From contig NC_088647.1 in NCBI RefSeq assembly GCF_964019385.1, positions 6,984,428 to 7,048,427 on the forward strand: a stretch of 64,000 nt of DNA, in the 5' to 3' direction. Positions within the stretch are counted from its first letter, which is position 1, and each line of letters begins with the position of its first letter. Source of the DNA: Sycon ciliatum. Its lineage: Eukaryota > Porifera > Calcarea > Leucosolenida > Sycettidae. Below, piece after piece: positions 11,666-23,641 of the stretch. The notes beneath the pieces are model-generated. The model was not told the origin of the DNA, did no database searches, and saw only the letters and a program-made list of their open reading frames with translations. Position numbers and translations under genes: made by a program.

Positions 11666-12457
11666 TAGGGAGGTTTAGTTCCCACGTAACGGAAACGCGT
11701 ACGTGGGTGATCCACGTAAAGTGGATGAAGGGCACCCACGTTGCAATGTTGTGTTTAGTCACACGGAACGAACAAAAGCATGAAGCTAAAGGCCAAAACC
11801 TGGTCAAAGACGAAGCTACCCCGGCCTAAGAAGCTCATCCAATATTTTGATTTCGTGCTTCGGAAACTTCTTCAGCTGAGCACCCTCATAGCTCGCACAA
11901 TGCGCTCCATTCTGATTTTCACCCACGTTCTGGCGGAACGTGGGTGAGCCTCCATACACGATATGTCGTGAATCAGAAAACGTCTGTACGTGGGTCACTG
12001 AGTATCACGTGGTACACCCACGTTAGGCTGCAACCACACTAGGTACAAAATCACGTACAAACGGCATTACAGTAGAAATCGTCATGCCGACGCGTGCGAA
12101 ATGCAAAATGCGCTTTGTAGGTTTTCAGCAACTGGCGCACCCCTGTAGAAAGCCGCGTTTGTCGTTTTCGCGCTCCATCTGTGTACAACTTTGTTTTTGT
12201 ACCTGGTTGTCGTACATAGCATCAGCATCAGCATTGTTTTTGAATTTCCCGGTCTTTTCCAGCGCATGGCACACGCTTTGGTACGACAACGTCACGTGCT
12301 GGTTGCGTGAAAACGTCATCTATGCAGACCGAAAAGTGTAGTGTGGTTGCGTACCGACTTGTACTGAGATATGCATGAAAATTTGTACTGTGATTTTTAC
12401 GTAGTGTGGTTGCGGCCTAAAGTACCCACGGATTACGTGGGACTAAACCTCACTAGT
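11666..12457. mobile_element. TIR element with a second element nested inside
   Basis: The outer ends carry GAGGTTTAGTCCCACGTAA (right end, reverse complement) against GGAGGTTTAGTTCCCACGTAA (left). CACCCACGTT-type motifs recur inside. A second element sits within it at about 12025-12420. No transposase frame is visible. Confidence 0.5.
12025..12420. mobile_element. MITE with GGCTGCAACCACACTA ends, nested
   Basis: The left end GGCTGCAACCACACTAG matches the reverse complement of the right end (GGCCGCAACCACACTACG), with TA on both sides. The similarity continues inward into a TACAAAATCACGTAC-type motif. No coding capacity. Confidence 0.65.
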
Positions 12458-12607
12458 CTCACCACGCTACCCGGAATACTAGTAGTACTTGTCGCTTGCT
12501 GTCACTCTCCGAGGCTCAAAGACCCAGCGAATCTCACTCACACATTCCAGAATGCTTTTGACTTCCCGGTCTCTGCAGAATGCTTTTGACTTCAGTCTCT
12601 CTCAAAA

Positions 12608-12925
12608 AAAAAAAATTTCACGGTTCGCGTGAGACTCGGCCAAAGGCCCAGTTTTCCGCATCCGCAGGAACGCCACCACCCTCTTGGATCAAGGCGCCTA
12701 AACGGTGGGAGGTGAGTAGATCAGACCCACCACAAAGTGGTCAAAGACCGAAATCCCATTCACTGCATCCATGTTTCCCTCGTGCCAGGCCACGAGTTCC
12801 CAATTAACTGTGGGTCGCAGCACGGCTGGAAAAATCCTTCCGCTTCCAAGCAGGACTTGAACCTGGTACCCTCTGTTTCTCAATCATGGTCTTAGACCAT
12901 CCCACTATGCCTGCCTGCATCAGTC
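12608..12925 (-). repeat. tRNA-derived SINE (minus strand)
   Basis: Read on the minus strand, the unit begins with a tRNA-like head (about 12917-12848) that has an A-box-like TAGTGGGATGG and a perfect B box GGTTCAAGTCC, followed by an unrelated body. It ends at about 12608 in a T run and GA-rich tail. A partial relative lies at 1053-1180. Polymerase III promoter boxes followed by a non-tRNA body define a SINE. Confidence 0.65.
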
Positions 12926-13798
12926 TCTCAAGGTTGCTTTAAAATAAATAATTTGACATTCTGTGCTTCAGTTCTTATTCGCCGAACTGATACATAATTA
13001 TGATTCCATGTAAATGTACTTTCAAAGAGGACGTTTTGACGAAGACTGAGGTCATCAACGTACTAAAAGCAGGATAGCCGCTACAGGTACATGTACAAGA
13101 GTGACTCACCCACCCGGCTCTGATGAAGTACAGTACACAGTGTACTACCCACTACCATCGACCAGGGAATCAGGTATTATTATTTATTATTATATATTTG
13201 GAGGATTTCCCAAAGACGTAGTCTAAATTGAAGGGAGTTCCATTATAATGGGAGGCTGTAGGGTTGAGATAGCAGACAGTGGAGGGCTAATGATTGGTAA
13301 TGAAAAGCCTAGCTAGAGAGATACAATTATGCTGAGGTATGATTCTCTCCACCAATCATCAGGCAGTGCTGGTAGTCTAGTCTAGAGTAGTACCGGTAGT
13401 GGCAATACACAACCTTGATACATGTACATCTGCCTAGAGTTTCTTTGGATTAGACTATTTCAAATTTTCATTTTCATTTCATCGCCGAGTTTCATCCCTT
13501 GGATCTTTGGCGCTCTTCCTTCTTTCCATGTCGTATTGTTTGAATACATGTACTGGGTACTGGGTAGCACAATCAGGATCAGCGCCTTCAGCCAGGTCTA
13601 CCCTCGTTAGTAGAGACAATCCAGGCAGAGGGGAAGGGGTCAACATTTTTTTAAAAGTCTTAATTTAACGCCTGAGTATTGTCTACTATCAGGACTTGAA
13701 TACTGGTGATAGTCGTACATGTACATGTACATGCAAGTTTTTGATAAACACATTTCGTAGGGGGATTTTGGATCGTTGACTACTACAGTATACATGTA
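12926..13798. other. Intergenic, no gene recognised
   Basis: No supported frame. Repeated TACATGTACATG palindromic motifs occur from about 13085 onward. Confidence 0.45.
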
Positions 13799-13978
13799 CA
13801 GTGGTCCCTCTATAATCCGGCACCATTTGTGCCACGGAAATCTGCTGGATTAGGGAGGGTGCTGGATTAACAAATCTCATTTTCTGCTAGAATGTGCATG
13901 AAGAGGAAATTTTGGAAAATTGTGCTGGTTTATCGAGGGTGCTGGATTATAAAGTGCTGGATTAGAGAGGGACGACTG
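13799..13978. mobile_element. Tigger-like MITE, second TIR family
   Basis: The ends read CAGTGGTCCCTCTATAATCC (left) and CAGTCGTCCCTCTCTAATCC (right, reverse complement), with TA on both sides. It is 180 bp, and internal sequence also repeats the GCTGGATTA motif. It belongs to the CAGT/TA class but is not the same family as the 2341 element. Confidence 0.8.
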
Positions 13979-14061
13979 TACATGTAAATGAGTCTTATGA
14001 ACCGATGTTGCAGATTCCGTACTAACGAGGGTAGACCTGTACATGCAATACATGTTAAAAC

Positions 14062-14200
14062 AGTTTGTTTGTTTGTTTGTTTGAAGTTTTATTCTACATC
14101 ACAAACGGTTGAAACCAAACGGGCATCGATGCCCAATATGATGGCGATAGAATAAAAGATGAACATGATCTGGCTCGAAGCACGAGCTGTGCTCAAGCAA
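14062..14200 (-). mobile_element. LINE 3'-end relic
   Basis: A (TTTG)n tail in reverse orientation is followed by CAAACGGGCAT and a CCCAATA motif. These match the 3' end of the LINE at 17676-21947. Only the tail region survives recognisably. Confidence 0.5.
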
Positions 14201-14504
14201 ATGAGAAAATAGTCATCACAGATTATGTACGGGTAGTTACAAGCCAAGTTCTAACAGAATCAGAGAGAAATGAGAACATGAGAAGAACCAATAGCATGAA
14301 TACCAGAAGGAGGTTAACGAATCTGGGCGAGGAGTGGACGTATTAAAGATTCTGTGGCATGGTGGCATTGCCACGGGTGTAACTGGGAGGTTGGAGGGTT
14401 TAGTTACTCTATCCGAAGAGGGCTGAAAGTGATGCCGCTGGTGTGGATATGGTGCATAAGGAAACAAAGCTTGCACTTGGCACATTCAATTACAGAGGTC
14501 AGTC

Positions 14505-14667
14505 GGATAGCCGGGTGTATTGATGGGAGTGGTGTGGGACGGGAAGGGCAGATTGGCGGATAGCCGGGTGTATTGATGGGAGTGGTGTGGGACGGGAAGG
14601 GCAGATTGGCGGATAGCCGGGTGTATTGATGGGACTGAGTGGTGTGGGACGGGAAGGGCAGATTGGC
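14505..14667. repeat. 53-bp minisatellite, three copies
   Basis: Units starting GGATAGCCGGGTGTATTGAT occur at 14505, 14558 and 14611. The third carries a 4-base insertion. Confidence 0.95.
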
Positions 14668-14787
14668 CACATCTACATTGTAAATCCTGTCATTTGTCAG
14701 CCTCGCGGCCTGTGCATGTGGTAGGCCGTCACCCGACAGCTTTCAAGTGGAAGTGCCTCAGATTCGGAATAGGGTTTCCCTGTGGTC

Positions 14788-15003
14788 CGGGTGTAGGGTC
14801 CGGCGGACTCTGCCGGCAGAAAAATTGGCAGAATTCGGTACTTTTTCTGGTAAGTTTCATGCATGTTTGGTATGTGGATTAAAAAATGGAGCAGAATTCG
14901 AGGAATTGCCCGCCATAAGGTTTGTATGGTTCTGCCAATTTCACTGCTTTTCGAGCAGAATCTGCCACCTTTTCGAGCAGAGTCCGCCGATCCCTACCGG
15001 GGT
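14788..15003. mobile_element. MITE with GGCGGACTCTGC ends, copy 1
   Basis: The inverted ends of about 25 bp share TAGGG followed by CGGCGGACTCTGC. The interior includes AAATTGGCAGAATTCGG and its inverse. A second copy in the opposite orientation begins at the assembly gap (56501-56640). Confidence 0.7.
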
Positions 15004-15146
15004 GTCCTTCACTGGGCTTCAGCTTCAGCTCCAACTCTTCTTGTTTCGTATTGGAAGTGTACAAGGCATGTAGTCAAGTGACTGTGTGTAAAACCTCCAT
15101 CCCAGGCCAGACTTTGCTGCAGTAGTCTTACGACCAGGGAGTATAA

Positions 15147-15462
15147 TACCGTATTATCTCTAATATAAGCACGGTCCTTTATTTTTTCAATGTACCTCCG
15201 CCCCGTGCTATTAATGGAGACGTTCCTTTATTGGAGACTGTTCTATTATTATTTCAACCTCATTTCAGAGGTATGTTGCCATGCCAAATTCATGTCTGAC
15301 ACACACATTTCACGGTTTTTTCGCCGGTACAGATAATGAATTTACACAGTGTGCTTATAATGGAGACTGAGCACTTTATTTTTTGAATGCCGCCCCAAGG
15401 TGTTCTATTATTGGAGACGTGCTATTATTGGAGACTGTGCTTATAATAGAGATAATACGGTA
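15147..15462. mobile_element. MITE with CCGTATTATCTCTAATATAAG ends
   Basis: TACCGTATTATCTCTA at the left is mirrored by TAGAGATAATACGGTA at the right, with TA as the likely target duplication. Internal motifs (TTATTGGAGAC, TTATAATGGAGAC) repeat the same theme several times. No coding capacity. Confidence 0.8.
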
Positions 15463-15591
15463 TTAAAAAAAAAACTTTTACTACTCGTACTACGTTTTTG
15501 TTTCGCTCTGTAAAGAGCACTTAGGGTTCCCTGTATAACAAGACGGCAACTTCTGTAGGGCCTTCCCTATCAAAATAATAAATTCTTCTAC

Positions 15592-15837
15592 TACAGTAGA
15601 GTCGCGCGCCCAAGAACGTTGTTTCCAAGGGGTTAGCCTGGGACGTTCTTATTTTTTTCTGCAATCTGGCTGCGTTCTTATAACACGTTCTTAGAAACAA
15701 TCCGTACTGGATCATATGTATTCCACAAGCTGCCAGAAAACCAACACCGCCGTTCTTAGCTTTAGGCTGTGGTGTTCTTAGAATTTCAGGCTGGACGTTC
15801 TTGGGCTCCGCGTTCTTCAGCGCGCGACTCTACTGTA
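15592..15837. mobile_element. Tigger-like MITE, CAGTAGAGTCGCGCG ends
   Basis: The ends CAGTAGAGTCGCGCGC are perfectly inverted and flanked by TA. Several AAGAACG/CGTTCTT motifs repeat inside. About 240 bp, without a gene. Confidence 0.85.
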
Positions 15838-16995
15838 CTACTACTACTACTCCCTGCCCCCCCCCCCCCCCCCCTCCACACACACACACCTACTACATCT
15901 TGTCAGGTTTTATGAGGGGCGGTTTTAAGCAGGGAGCAGTACAATAGTACATTGTACTACTCCCTGGTTTTCAGGGACCATTTTGTTGTGGTCGATAGCG
16001 AACACACCGTACTTAACTGTATTCGAATCTTTCCGCTTCGGAAAGTAACATGATGAGCATGAAGTCAGTGCACGGTGATTTTTAGGGCTGCTTGGCAGGA
16101 GAACTGCGACCTCGAACTCTGTTTTTCTTTCCTTCCAGCTGCATCTTCCTTTCTGCTCTGTCTCTCTCTTTTCGTTCGTCCTTCTTGATATTTGTACTTT
16201 ATACTGTTGAGGCAACGAACTGAAAAGAAGTAATATAAGCGGCTAACCAAACATACCGTTGAACCAAACCAAATAAAAAACTTAAAAAAAGTCATCAAAC
16301 GAAGCTTTGCACTCCGTGTGGCGATCTGGACTTATCTGATCTGAGCCTCGGTAGCTGCCACATATGGGGCCTTTGTTGGCTGCATAGCACTGCATCATGC
16401 ATGCAGTCCACTGTCCAGCCTCCACAGGCTAGGCTAGGCCGGCTCCAGCCTCAGTCCAGGCCAGAGACGTAAAAATCACCGGGGTACTCGTACCGGTGTA
16501 GATCTACGCACGTGCACATGCACAGGATCTACCTGTAGCTGTGACTATACATGTATGCGCGCATGCATGCTCATCAGCTCGGCTTTTTCATTTATTGTCG
16601 GACTTTTTTGGGACAAAGAGATAAAAAGAAAGTGCTGCATGCAGCAACAGCCGTGCTGGTGTTCAGTGTGAGTGGCCGCCGTTTGGGTGAGGAGAGCGTG
16701 ATTTCCCAATCTCCTTTGAGTGTAGATCTAGGTAGCCATGGCTATATGGGTAGACTCTTTGGTTTAGCTTCGGAATGGCGGATGTTGGGCCGTGTATGTG
16801 TCCGCGAGCTCTGTGATCACCATGTACCAGCGCAGCATACACAGAAGTATTTTTCGTGCCATGTCAATCTGCTGAAGTACGCCACAAGGCCGGGATCACT
16901 GCACTAGATCGTCTTTGAGCAGCGTTCCGAAGATGATCCCGTGGTGGACAATGGGCGCATCTGCCGATCAGCACTGACAACCGGTTCGCGGTGCG
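15838..16995. other. Region upstream of epimerase gene A
   Basis: It contains a C run of about 20 near 15857 and a short CA tract. The gene A promoter is expected here, but I see no defined promoter element. A frame at 16551-16907 has no recognisable domain. Confidence 0.4.
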
Positions 16996-17439
16996 ATGCG
17001 TCAAGCACGACTTGGCTGGAGCAGGATGATTACCTGTCTACGAGTATTTACGCTAGTGCTGTGCGCGGCGTTCGGACGGGGCGGCTACGCCGATCTGCAT
17101 GCTGGAGAAGAGATTGCGGATCAACTGACGAATAGGCCGGAGACTCTGACACATCCCATGTTACTTTTTGACAGGTCCGAGATTGACGAGCTGAGGAAAC
17201 AGGCAAGCACTAGTCACGCCAGCATTGTCAATCGCCTGCAAGCCAGACTGCGCAACCACACAAGCAGTTACACCCCGCCAGACACAGAGGAAAAGTTCGG
17301 AGCAGTGTGGAACGAGCATTTCAGCTTGGGTCTCATCCCCAGAGCCTTCATGACTGTGCTGGAGCCAGAAAACGACAGAATGCAGGAGGAAGTACTTGGC
17401 TCCTTACGCCAGATGATGACATTCAAAAGTTGGAATGTG
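16996..17439 (+). CDS. Dermatan-sulfate epimerase-like gene A, exon 1 of 2
   Basis: This exon encodes the N-terminal 148 residues: a signal peptide (hydrophobic core CLRVFTLVLCAAF, about residues 14-26), then HPMLLFDRSEIDELRKQA (53-70), the conserved start of the DSE epimerase domain. It ends in phase 0 after SWNV at a GTAAGA donor. A second in-frame ATG at 17026 would also give a good signal peptide. The homologous exons of genes B and C end at the same place in the protein and in the same phase, which supports the model. The full predicted protein is about 1203 residues, close to human DSEL. See exon 2 for function. Confidence 0.85.
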
Positions 17440-17488
17440 GTAAGACATAGAAAGCGCAGATATTTTTAGCATGATAAGTAAGTTAGTA

Positions 17489-17673
17489 CAGTCAACTTGG
17501 CTGATAACGACTGTGGATATAATGACAATTCGCGAATAACGACAGCATTTCCATCCCCAGAGCAAAGTCCCTTCCAACTGTAATACATAATGAGACTTCG
17601 GGTATAACGACTCTTCGCGAATAAGGACACTTTTTTTATGCCCGCCGAGTGTCGTTATAAGCGAAGTTGACTG
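17489..17673. mobile_element. pogo/Tigger-like MITE, copy 2
   Basis: Same family as 2341-2531, with CAGTCAACTT ends and TA on both sides. The interior is alignable along its whole length, with a few deletions. Confidence 0.85.
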
Positions 17674-17899
17674 TACATTGTTTGTATTTGTTTGTTTGTA
17701 TTTATTTTGATTCGCAAATTCAAACGGGCATAGAACCCAATAACATGAAAGCGAATATGAAAATTATAATGAGAATGAGAATTAAAATACTTAGATCTTC
17801 AGCGTAGAGTCAGCGGTACATCAGAGGGAGATCGGGTACAACAGAAAGAGAACAGAAAACAGAAGATTTCGCTTGTCTACAGGGCACAGGTATAGGGGA

Positions 17900-20724
17900 T
17901 TACCAGTGTGTGCGAAACTGCCGAGCGTGATGGATGGCACGGATGTCGCTGGGGAGGGCATTCCATAATACAGCACCCTTGCAAGCAAAGCGCCCCCGCC
18001 CCGCAACCGAATGGGAAACTGGCACGCACAGGCCCATGGCAGATTGGAGCCGAGTAGGGCCGGGTGCAGCGGGAGTTAGCAGGTCTTGCAACTCTGGACT
18101 TGCCAGTGCATAACGACAGCGCCACACCAGGTATACTAGCTTCTGATTAAAGACTTCTACCACACGGAACACTGCCATGCGCTCCAGCAGGTCGCGGACA
18201 GACCAAAGACAGCACGAGCCCCACTGTTCTGCAGGACCTGTAGACGGTCGAGGTACCTTCTTTTCAGTGAGCTAGAGTACACGTTTGAGGCATATAGCAG
18301 GTCAGACATGATCAGCGATCTAAAGTAGGTCATGCATGACTGGTGATTCAGGCAGCGGCGCATTCGCCAGAGTGCTCCGATCTTCTGCGACACGCGTGCA
18401 GAACATTTGGCAATGTGGGTGTGCCAGGACATGCCGGAATCGATTGTGGCGCCAAGATAACGAGCACTTAGCATACTAGGCAGTGAAGTGGCATGGCAGA
18501 CGACCTGTAGATCAGCTGTGTGCTGACGGCCGGCAGGAATTAGCACTACTTGGCTCTTGCCAGCATTGAGGATCAGGCCTCGATCCTTCAGCCAGTCTGC
18601 AAGGATTGAAACCGTAGTAGATAAGGCATCGGATACCTCCTGTGCTGTTCGCCGGCTGCACGCGAGCGCAATGTCGTCCGCGAATTGAACTGACTCGGAC
18701 TGGCCAACTACAGCGGGGACCTCACGGGTGTAAAGGCTGAACTGAATGGGACCCATCACCGAACCTTGGGGGACACCACTCGTGCAAGCTGATATAGAGC
18801 TAGTCCGCGACCCCAGACAGACACGTTGAGTGCGACCGGATAGGTAGCTGGCGAACCAGTCCAAGGCAGTACCGGACACCCCAACACTGTGGAGATCCTG
18901 CAATAGCTTGACATGTTGGACTTTATCGAAGGCTTTGGACATGTCTAACAGGCATACACCTGTGAATAGGCCCTGGTCCTTGGCTGTTAGGATGCGGTTT
19001 GACATAAGGACTAATGCGTCTTCGGTAGAGTGGCCACGCCTGAACGCAAACTGGGTTGTTGGTAACGATGCTGTTATGTCCAGGAAGGTGATGAGCTCCT
19101 TCTGAACCAACTTCTCTAGCAGCTTGGAGAGTATGGGTAGAAGGGATACAGGGCGGAAGTTAGTTGGCAGCGATGGATCACCAGATTTATGCAGTGGGAT
19201 GACATTGGCTAGCTTGAACGCCGAGGGCACATGTCCGCACGACAGCGAGGCATTGAACAGGCTAGTGACAGACGGCGCCAAGACGTCAGAGCAGAGTTTG
19301 AGGACTGCCCCTGGTACACCATCGCTGCCTGTTGCCTTCGCGGGATTAACTTGCTGGAGTAGCCGTTCAACAGCACCGATACTGACATGTGAGAACTTGG
19401 GGAGGGAAGTGCGGGGTGGAGGCCCGAGGGGAGCAGACAAAGTTTGCGGTCGACAGTCATCAGTAACCACCTTGTGGAAGGCTGAGGCGACATCTTCGAT
19501 CGTACACGAGGGTTCAACATGGGGACGGTCTCTACAGGTGACTTTGTTAATGGTACGCCAAAGCTTCTTGGTGTTTCCTGCGTTTGCTGTACATTGTCCC
19601 TGGAAGTAAGTGTTTCGCTTCTGTCGGTATGCATTTCTAGCTTCCGCACGGGCGCGCTTGAATGCAGTGTGGAGCGCAGCGTTTGCCTTGTCTCCCCGCC
19701 AATGCCTATGCAGCCGATTCTTGCACTGGGTGAGCTGGAAGAGGTGCTGATCCGACCAGGGTGGTAACTGCTTCCGCTTGGCAGTAGAACACTGGAGAGG
19801 AGCATGCTTGTTGAGGGTCGCCAAGATTTGTAGTGCCAAATTGACCACATGTCGTCAACTGTAGTGTTCGAGGGCCAGGTATCAAGGTGTGCTGCATCAA
19901 GGTCGCCTCGGAAATCAGGTAATGTGGATTCTACGTACGTTGCGGAATGGCTTCCTCGAGTCACATGCTTGTCTGGGCACTTGAACGTGCAGGCCCAAGA
20001 GGACCTGAACGGCATCATGGTCGCTGAGGGCAGACGGCGCTACGGCGCAACTCCGGGCATCATCGCAACTTGTGAGGATCAAGTCGATGATCTTGCCATT
20101 GGGCCACTGGGGTGTGGTCCTAGTGGCAGTTGTGACCAGGTTTCTGAGGCCATAAGATGCTACCAAATCTGAGAAGCGCTGATAGTGCGGGGATGTTGTG
20201 CCGGCTCCGACATCGACATTGAAGTCTCCAAGCACAGTCATAGATGGTGTCAACAATGCTGCTTTATGAAGCGCTCCGTCAAGTCTTTCCCAATAGGTGA
20301 CTGTTGAGTCAGGCGGGCGTTACATGCAGCTTATGAGATGCTGGTGACCACGTCTGTTTACCGAAATCCAGCTGCCTTCAAGACCGTCTACATGGAGATC
20401 AGGACGGTGAGACACGGGGAGCGTTGATTTGTAGAAAATGCATACTCCTCCCCCCTGGCGGCCATAGCGGTCGCAGCGGACAACACAGTAACCAGGAATG
20501 TGGATCTCATTATCAGATATGGTGCTGTTCAGCCACGTCTCGCAAAGGGCAAATACATCCCACATATGCAGGTTAATAAGGTCTTCTAGCTCTGTAACCT
20601 TGTGTCTAAGACTGCAGATATTTAAGCAACCGACCCGAATCTCACCCAGTAGACGCAGCTGTGGTGCGGGAGGGGGGGGGGGGGGGGGGTTGCACAATAG
20701 CGCGAGGGAAAAATGAATTGGCAT
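17900..20724 (-). pseudogene. LINE ORF2: endonuclease plus reverse transcriptase, frameshifted
   Basis: The endonuclease N-terminal part (20724-20320) has LNICSL and LCETWLN. Its C-terminal part (20256-19915) has GDFNVD and SDHDAV, in another frame. The reverse transcriptase (19848-18157, 563 codons open) has the fingers-palm motif NFRPVSLLPILSKLLEK, motif A LLDMSKAFDKV and motif C FADDIAL. The C-terminal end (WNALPSDIRA, about 17930) lies in a further frame. At least three frame changes separate these blocks. Confidence 0.8.
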
Positions 20725-20820
20725 TGGGATTAAGAGAAAATGTGGTAATATTAGAGAAGGAAAGGGGACATCCTGACATAAGACTGCACCAAAAACAAAA
20801 CAGAAAGTTTACTTATCTAC

Positions 20821-21720
20821 TTAGCGGCTTCTTCTGCGGCTCTTCACTCGATCAGCCACTTGCTGCATCTCACGCGCTGAGGCTTGGTGTGCCCAGGCGA
20901 CTTGAGGGTCCGGGGATGGGGGACGCATACCGGTCAGAACTTTGGGAGTGAACGTATGTTTTCCCGTTGCCAGGACAAAACCAGCCTCATCTGGAGACGA
21001 GTGGCCAGCTTTGCCACATGGTTTGGGAAATGCAGGCACGACTGGTGTCAGGACCAGGGCCTGCAGCCGCGCGGGATGGGGCACAGGTATTTTGGACGGC
21101 AATGTTGTGCCTACAGGACTGGGTTGCTGGGATGAGACACCGCTCTCCTGTGCAGGCGGTGGTGGAGGCGACTGCTGACGCTGCAGCTCCTGCTGTGGAG
21201 GCGGCGGAGGCTGCTGCTGGCGCTCCTGGTCCTGCTGGGTGTCTACTTGTACGCATTCTGCAACGTGTTGCTGTTGCTGTGGGCTCGTACTGACAGAGTG
21301 AACTGCATGTGCGTACGATCGGGCCCCAGTGCTGCTGGCTGCAGTCGCCTTTTTCGGGCAGTCTCTTGCCATATGATCAGAAGCATGACAGCGAAAGCAG
21401 GTGTGCTGTTGCCCGCGGTGGTACATGCGGTGCAATGTACGGGATATGCGTAGTTTGCACGGTACTGGTTTCTGGAGCACCACAAGTGCACGTCGAGTCC
21501 CCGTGAGGATTTTTATGCCCTCATGGGCGAGGCTTTCTCTCTCAATTTTCCCGATAACTTCCCCAAACTCAGCCAATGCTGAGGCAATGTGACCGTCATG
21601 CAGATTGAGCGCACAGCCATACACAAGGACATGACACGAAGACAGTGAGCCATCACCTGGCAGGACACTCACCCGCTCTCCATTTAGTTCCAGTCCACTC
21701 TCCACGAGACGATTTCTAAT
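20821..21720 (-). CDS. LINE ORF1 protein (zinc-knuckle), partial
   Basis: About 295 residues are open. Near residue 100 is the knuckle CFRCHASDHMARDC (CX2CX4HX4C), which binds nucleic acid in retroelement ORF1/gag-like proteins. A Gln/Pro-rich segment follows it. The N-terminal part continues upstream in another frame (to about 21910), so the ORF is shifted there. Confidence 0.7.
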   Translation of the reverse strand: MRNRLVESGLELNGERVSVLPGDGSLSSCHVLVYGCALNLHDGHIASALAEFGEVIGKIERESLAHEGIKILTGTRRALVVLQKPVPCKLRISRTLHRMYHRGQQHTCFRCHASDHMARDCPKKATAASSTGARSYAHAVHSVSTSPQQQQHVAECVQVDTQQDQERQQQPPPPPQQELQRQQSPPPPPAQESGVSSQQPSPVGTTLPSKIPVPHPARLQALVLTPVVPAFPKPCGKAGHSSPDEAGFVLATGKHTFTPKVLTGMRPPSPDPQVAWAHQASAREMQQVADRVKSRRRSR

Positions 21721-21947
21721 GTCGTAATTGGACAGGGTGAGAACACCCCCCCGGCCGGCTCTGGAGATCGATCTGGATGACCAGAGTTAGCTCGTATCCG
21801 GAGGAAGCTATGGTCTTGGCAATGTCCAAGTGTTCGATGCTCCGTCGACAAGGAAAGTGGCAGTTTACAGTTTCCATCTCAGGAGCTCCGAAATACTCAA
21901 CTGCTCTCAAGCTCTATTTCCATTTTTTTTGCCACACATTGATTCAC

Positions 21948-22460
21948 AATGGTTGGTTGGTTGGTTGGTATATTTTATTTTACTTCGCCAGAAAGAACAA
22001 GCATTGCTGCCTTCTTGCCTGGACAAGTGGATTGTCCAAGCTCTCACAAAAAGACGAAGAAAGGAAAGAAATATTACATGAGAGTGTGAAGCGTGCAATC
22101 TTATAAGAGAAATATTCCATGAGAGTGTGACGCATGCATGATGAGAGAGGAGAGATAGAGAGAGAGAGAGATAGATAGACACAGAGAGAGAGAGAGAAAG
22201 AAAGAGAGAGAGAAAGAGGAGAGAATGCAGAGCCAAGCTTCCGTGTCTTGAGAAATAGCTTCCGCTTCAGCAATGGAAACGTTTATTGTCTTTAAGTCAT
22301 TCTTGATGTTGTCGATCCATCTGGTTACGGGGTTTTCTGGGCTTCTTGATGTCTTTGGTGTCGATTGAAAGTCTTAGAGCTTTGTAGGATGTTGAGTCAC
22401 TGCCTTCTCTGATTACATGGCCTAACCATAACAAGCGCCGCTCCCTGCATGTTGTGGTGA
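21948..22460 (-). mobile_element. Second LINE, 3' relic
   Basis: Minus-strand frames read RRLLWLGHVIREGSDS and then TRWIDNIKNDLKTI, the C-terminal signature of another LINE clade's ORF2. The two motifs are in different frames. The relic ends at a (CCAA)n tail (21948-21966) and includes a GA-rich microsatellite at 22145-22225. Confidence 0.65.
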
Positions 22461-22803
22461 TAGGCAATTGGTTGGAATTTTTCGTTTATAACGAACCATA
22501 CCTTGTAAGGCGGCATGTAAACCAACTGCACCCATACAGTTATGGGTCACCTGCCAATCATGACGTGTTGCCTGTAAGGTGTGAGTGCATCAGTGTCTGT
22601 TATAAAGAACCTCCACTAAAAATAACCAATTCTCCTGCACAATGGTGTTTGGTACATAAGGAGTCGACTGTATACCTGACATGCAATTGGGTGCCATGTA
22701 TGTTTGGAATCACGAAGTAAATTAGAGCTAATAACGACTGCGGATATAACGACAATTTGCGAATAAGGACAGAATTTCCATGACCAGAGCAAAGTCCCAT
22801 CTA

Positions 22804-23641
22804 CTGTAAAACGAGTAACGTTTGCGACAATAAATGTTTGCGTTTTACAAATTTAGACTGGTTTGCGCTGTTTAACCCTTTACCTTCTGTGTGTACATGA
22901 ATCGACCGAATTTGGTCGATGGACATGCATGCACTAAAACTTGCGTAACTCAATCAATTCCTGACGGAATCTCATAAACTAAATATGCAGGAAGAAGCCA
23001 AAGAGCCTTGCTTTGAATTGCAACAATCGGCAAAGAGCTGCGATGCCGCAATTCAAAGATATCGCGCTCGACATTTCAGCCACGGCAAAAGTCGATTTTT
23101 TTCTGAGTGACTGGCCTTGAGCTGGGGATTTCCCCTCTCCTGACATGCTGAGTCACCTGGGCATGTTTTGAGCGCGTGGGCAGCATAAAAAGAAACTCAA
23201 GCAAACAAATTTGAAATGTTTACGATGAAGGAGTGAGAAATGGCTGACGAGGAGAGGATTTTCTCGGATACCCAGCGGTGGGGAGTATTTGAAGCACCCT
23301 GGCGTTGGATATGTGATCTCAGTAGTGTCCAGTTTGAGCTCATTGTACGCAGCTCGTGGAGAGCTTTCCAGAATGCCCAAGATTGTGAAAATTGGTTGAT
23401 TAGAACCAAAGATATTCTCAAAATGAGGTGAGAAATATCGCATTTGGAACTGCCTGGGAATTTTGGTCAGAAGGTAAAGGGTTGATGTTTGCGAGTCGTT
23501 CTACAGTCGTTCTACACAGTCGAATCAGTCCTTGCACTGAACTTTACATGGCGCGAGTTTGCGTTGTTCAAAGTTTGCGCTTCGGGGCCTCTCGCAAAAT
23601 TCGCAAACATTTTTACGTCGCAATAGTTACTCGTTTTACAG
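22804..23641. mobile_element. TIR element nested in the pogo-like MITE
   Basis: CTGTAAAACGAGTAAC at the left is mirrored by GTTACTCGTTTTACAG at the right, with the target TA duplicated at 22802-22803 and 23642-23643. Both subterminal regions carry TTTGCG motifs. It is itself interrupted by a third element. Confidence 0.85.
22876..23481. mobile_element. piggyBac-like MITE, innermost of the nest
   Basis: The left end CCCTTTACCTTCTG follows TTAA (22872-22875). The right end CAGAAGGTAAAGGG is followed by TTGA, probably a mutated TTAA. CCC ends at a TTAA target are the piggyBac signature. No transposase frame is evident. Confidence 0.75.

Larger units (their letters stand above)
17676..21947 (-). 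mobile_element. Nearly full-length CR1/L2-type LINE in intron A
   Basis: A non-LTR retrotransposon of about 4.2 kb transcribed against gene A. ORF1 has a CCHC zinc knuckle, and ORF2 has an apurinic endonuclease followed by reverse transcriptase. The 3' end carries a (CAAA)n-type tail at 17680-17710. Endonuclease motifs LNI, CETWL, GDFN and SDHDAV plus RT motifs AFDKV and FADD place it in the Jockey/CR1/L2 group. ORF2 is split across several frames, so it is inactive. A tail relic of a related copy lies at 14062. Confidence 0.85.

Noticed and set aside
16551-16907. 118-residue frame just upstream of gene A as an extra exon
   Set aside because: No family similarity, and the homologous genes B and C need no such exon.
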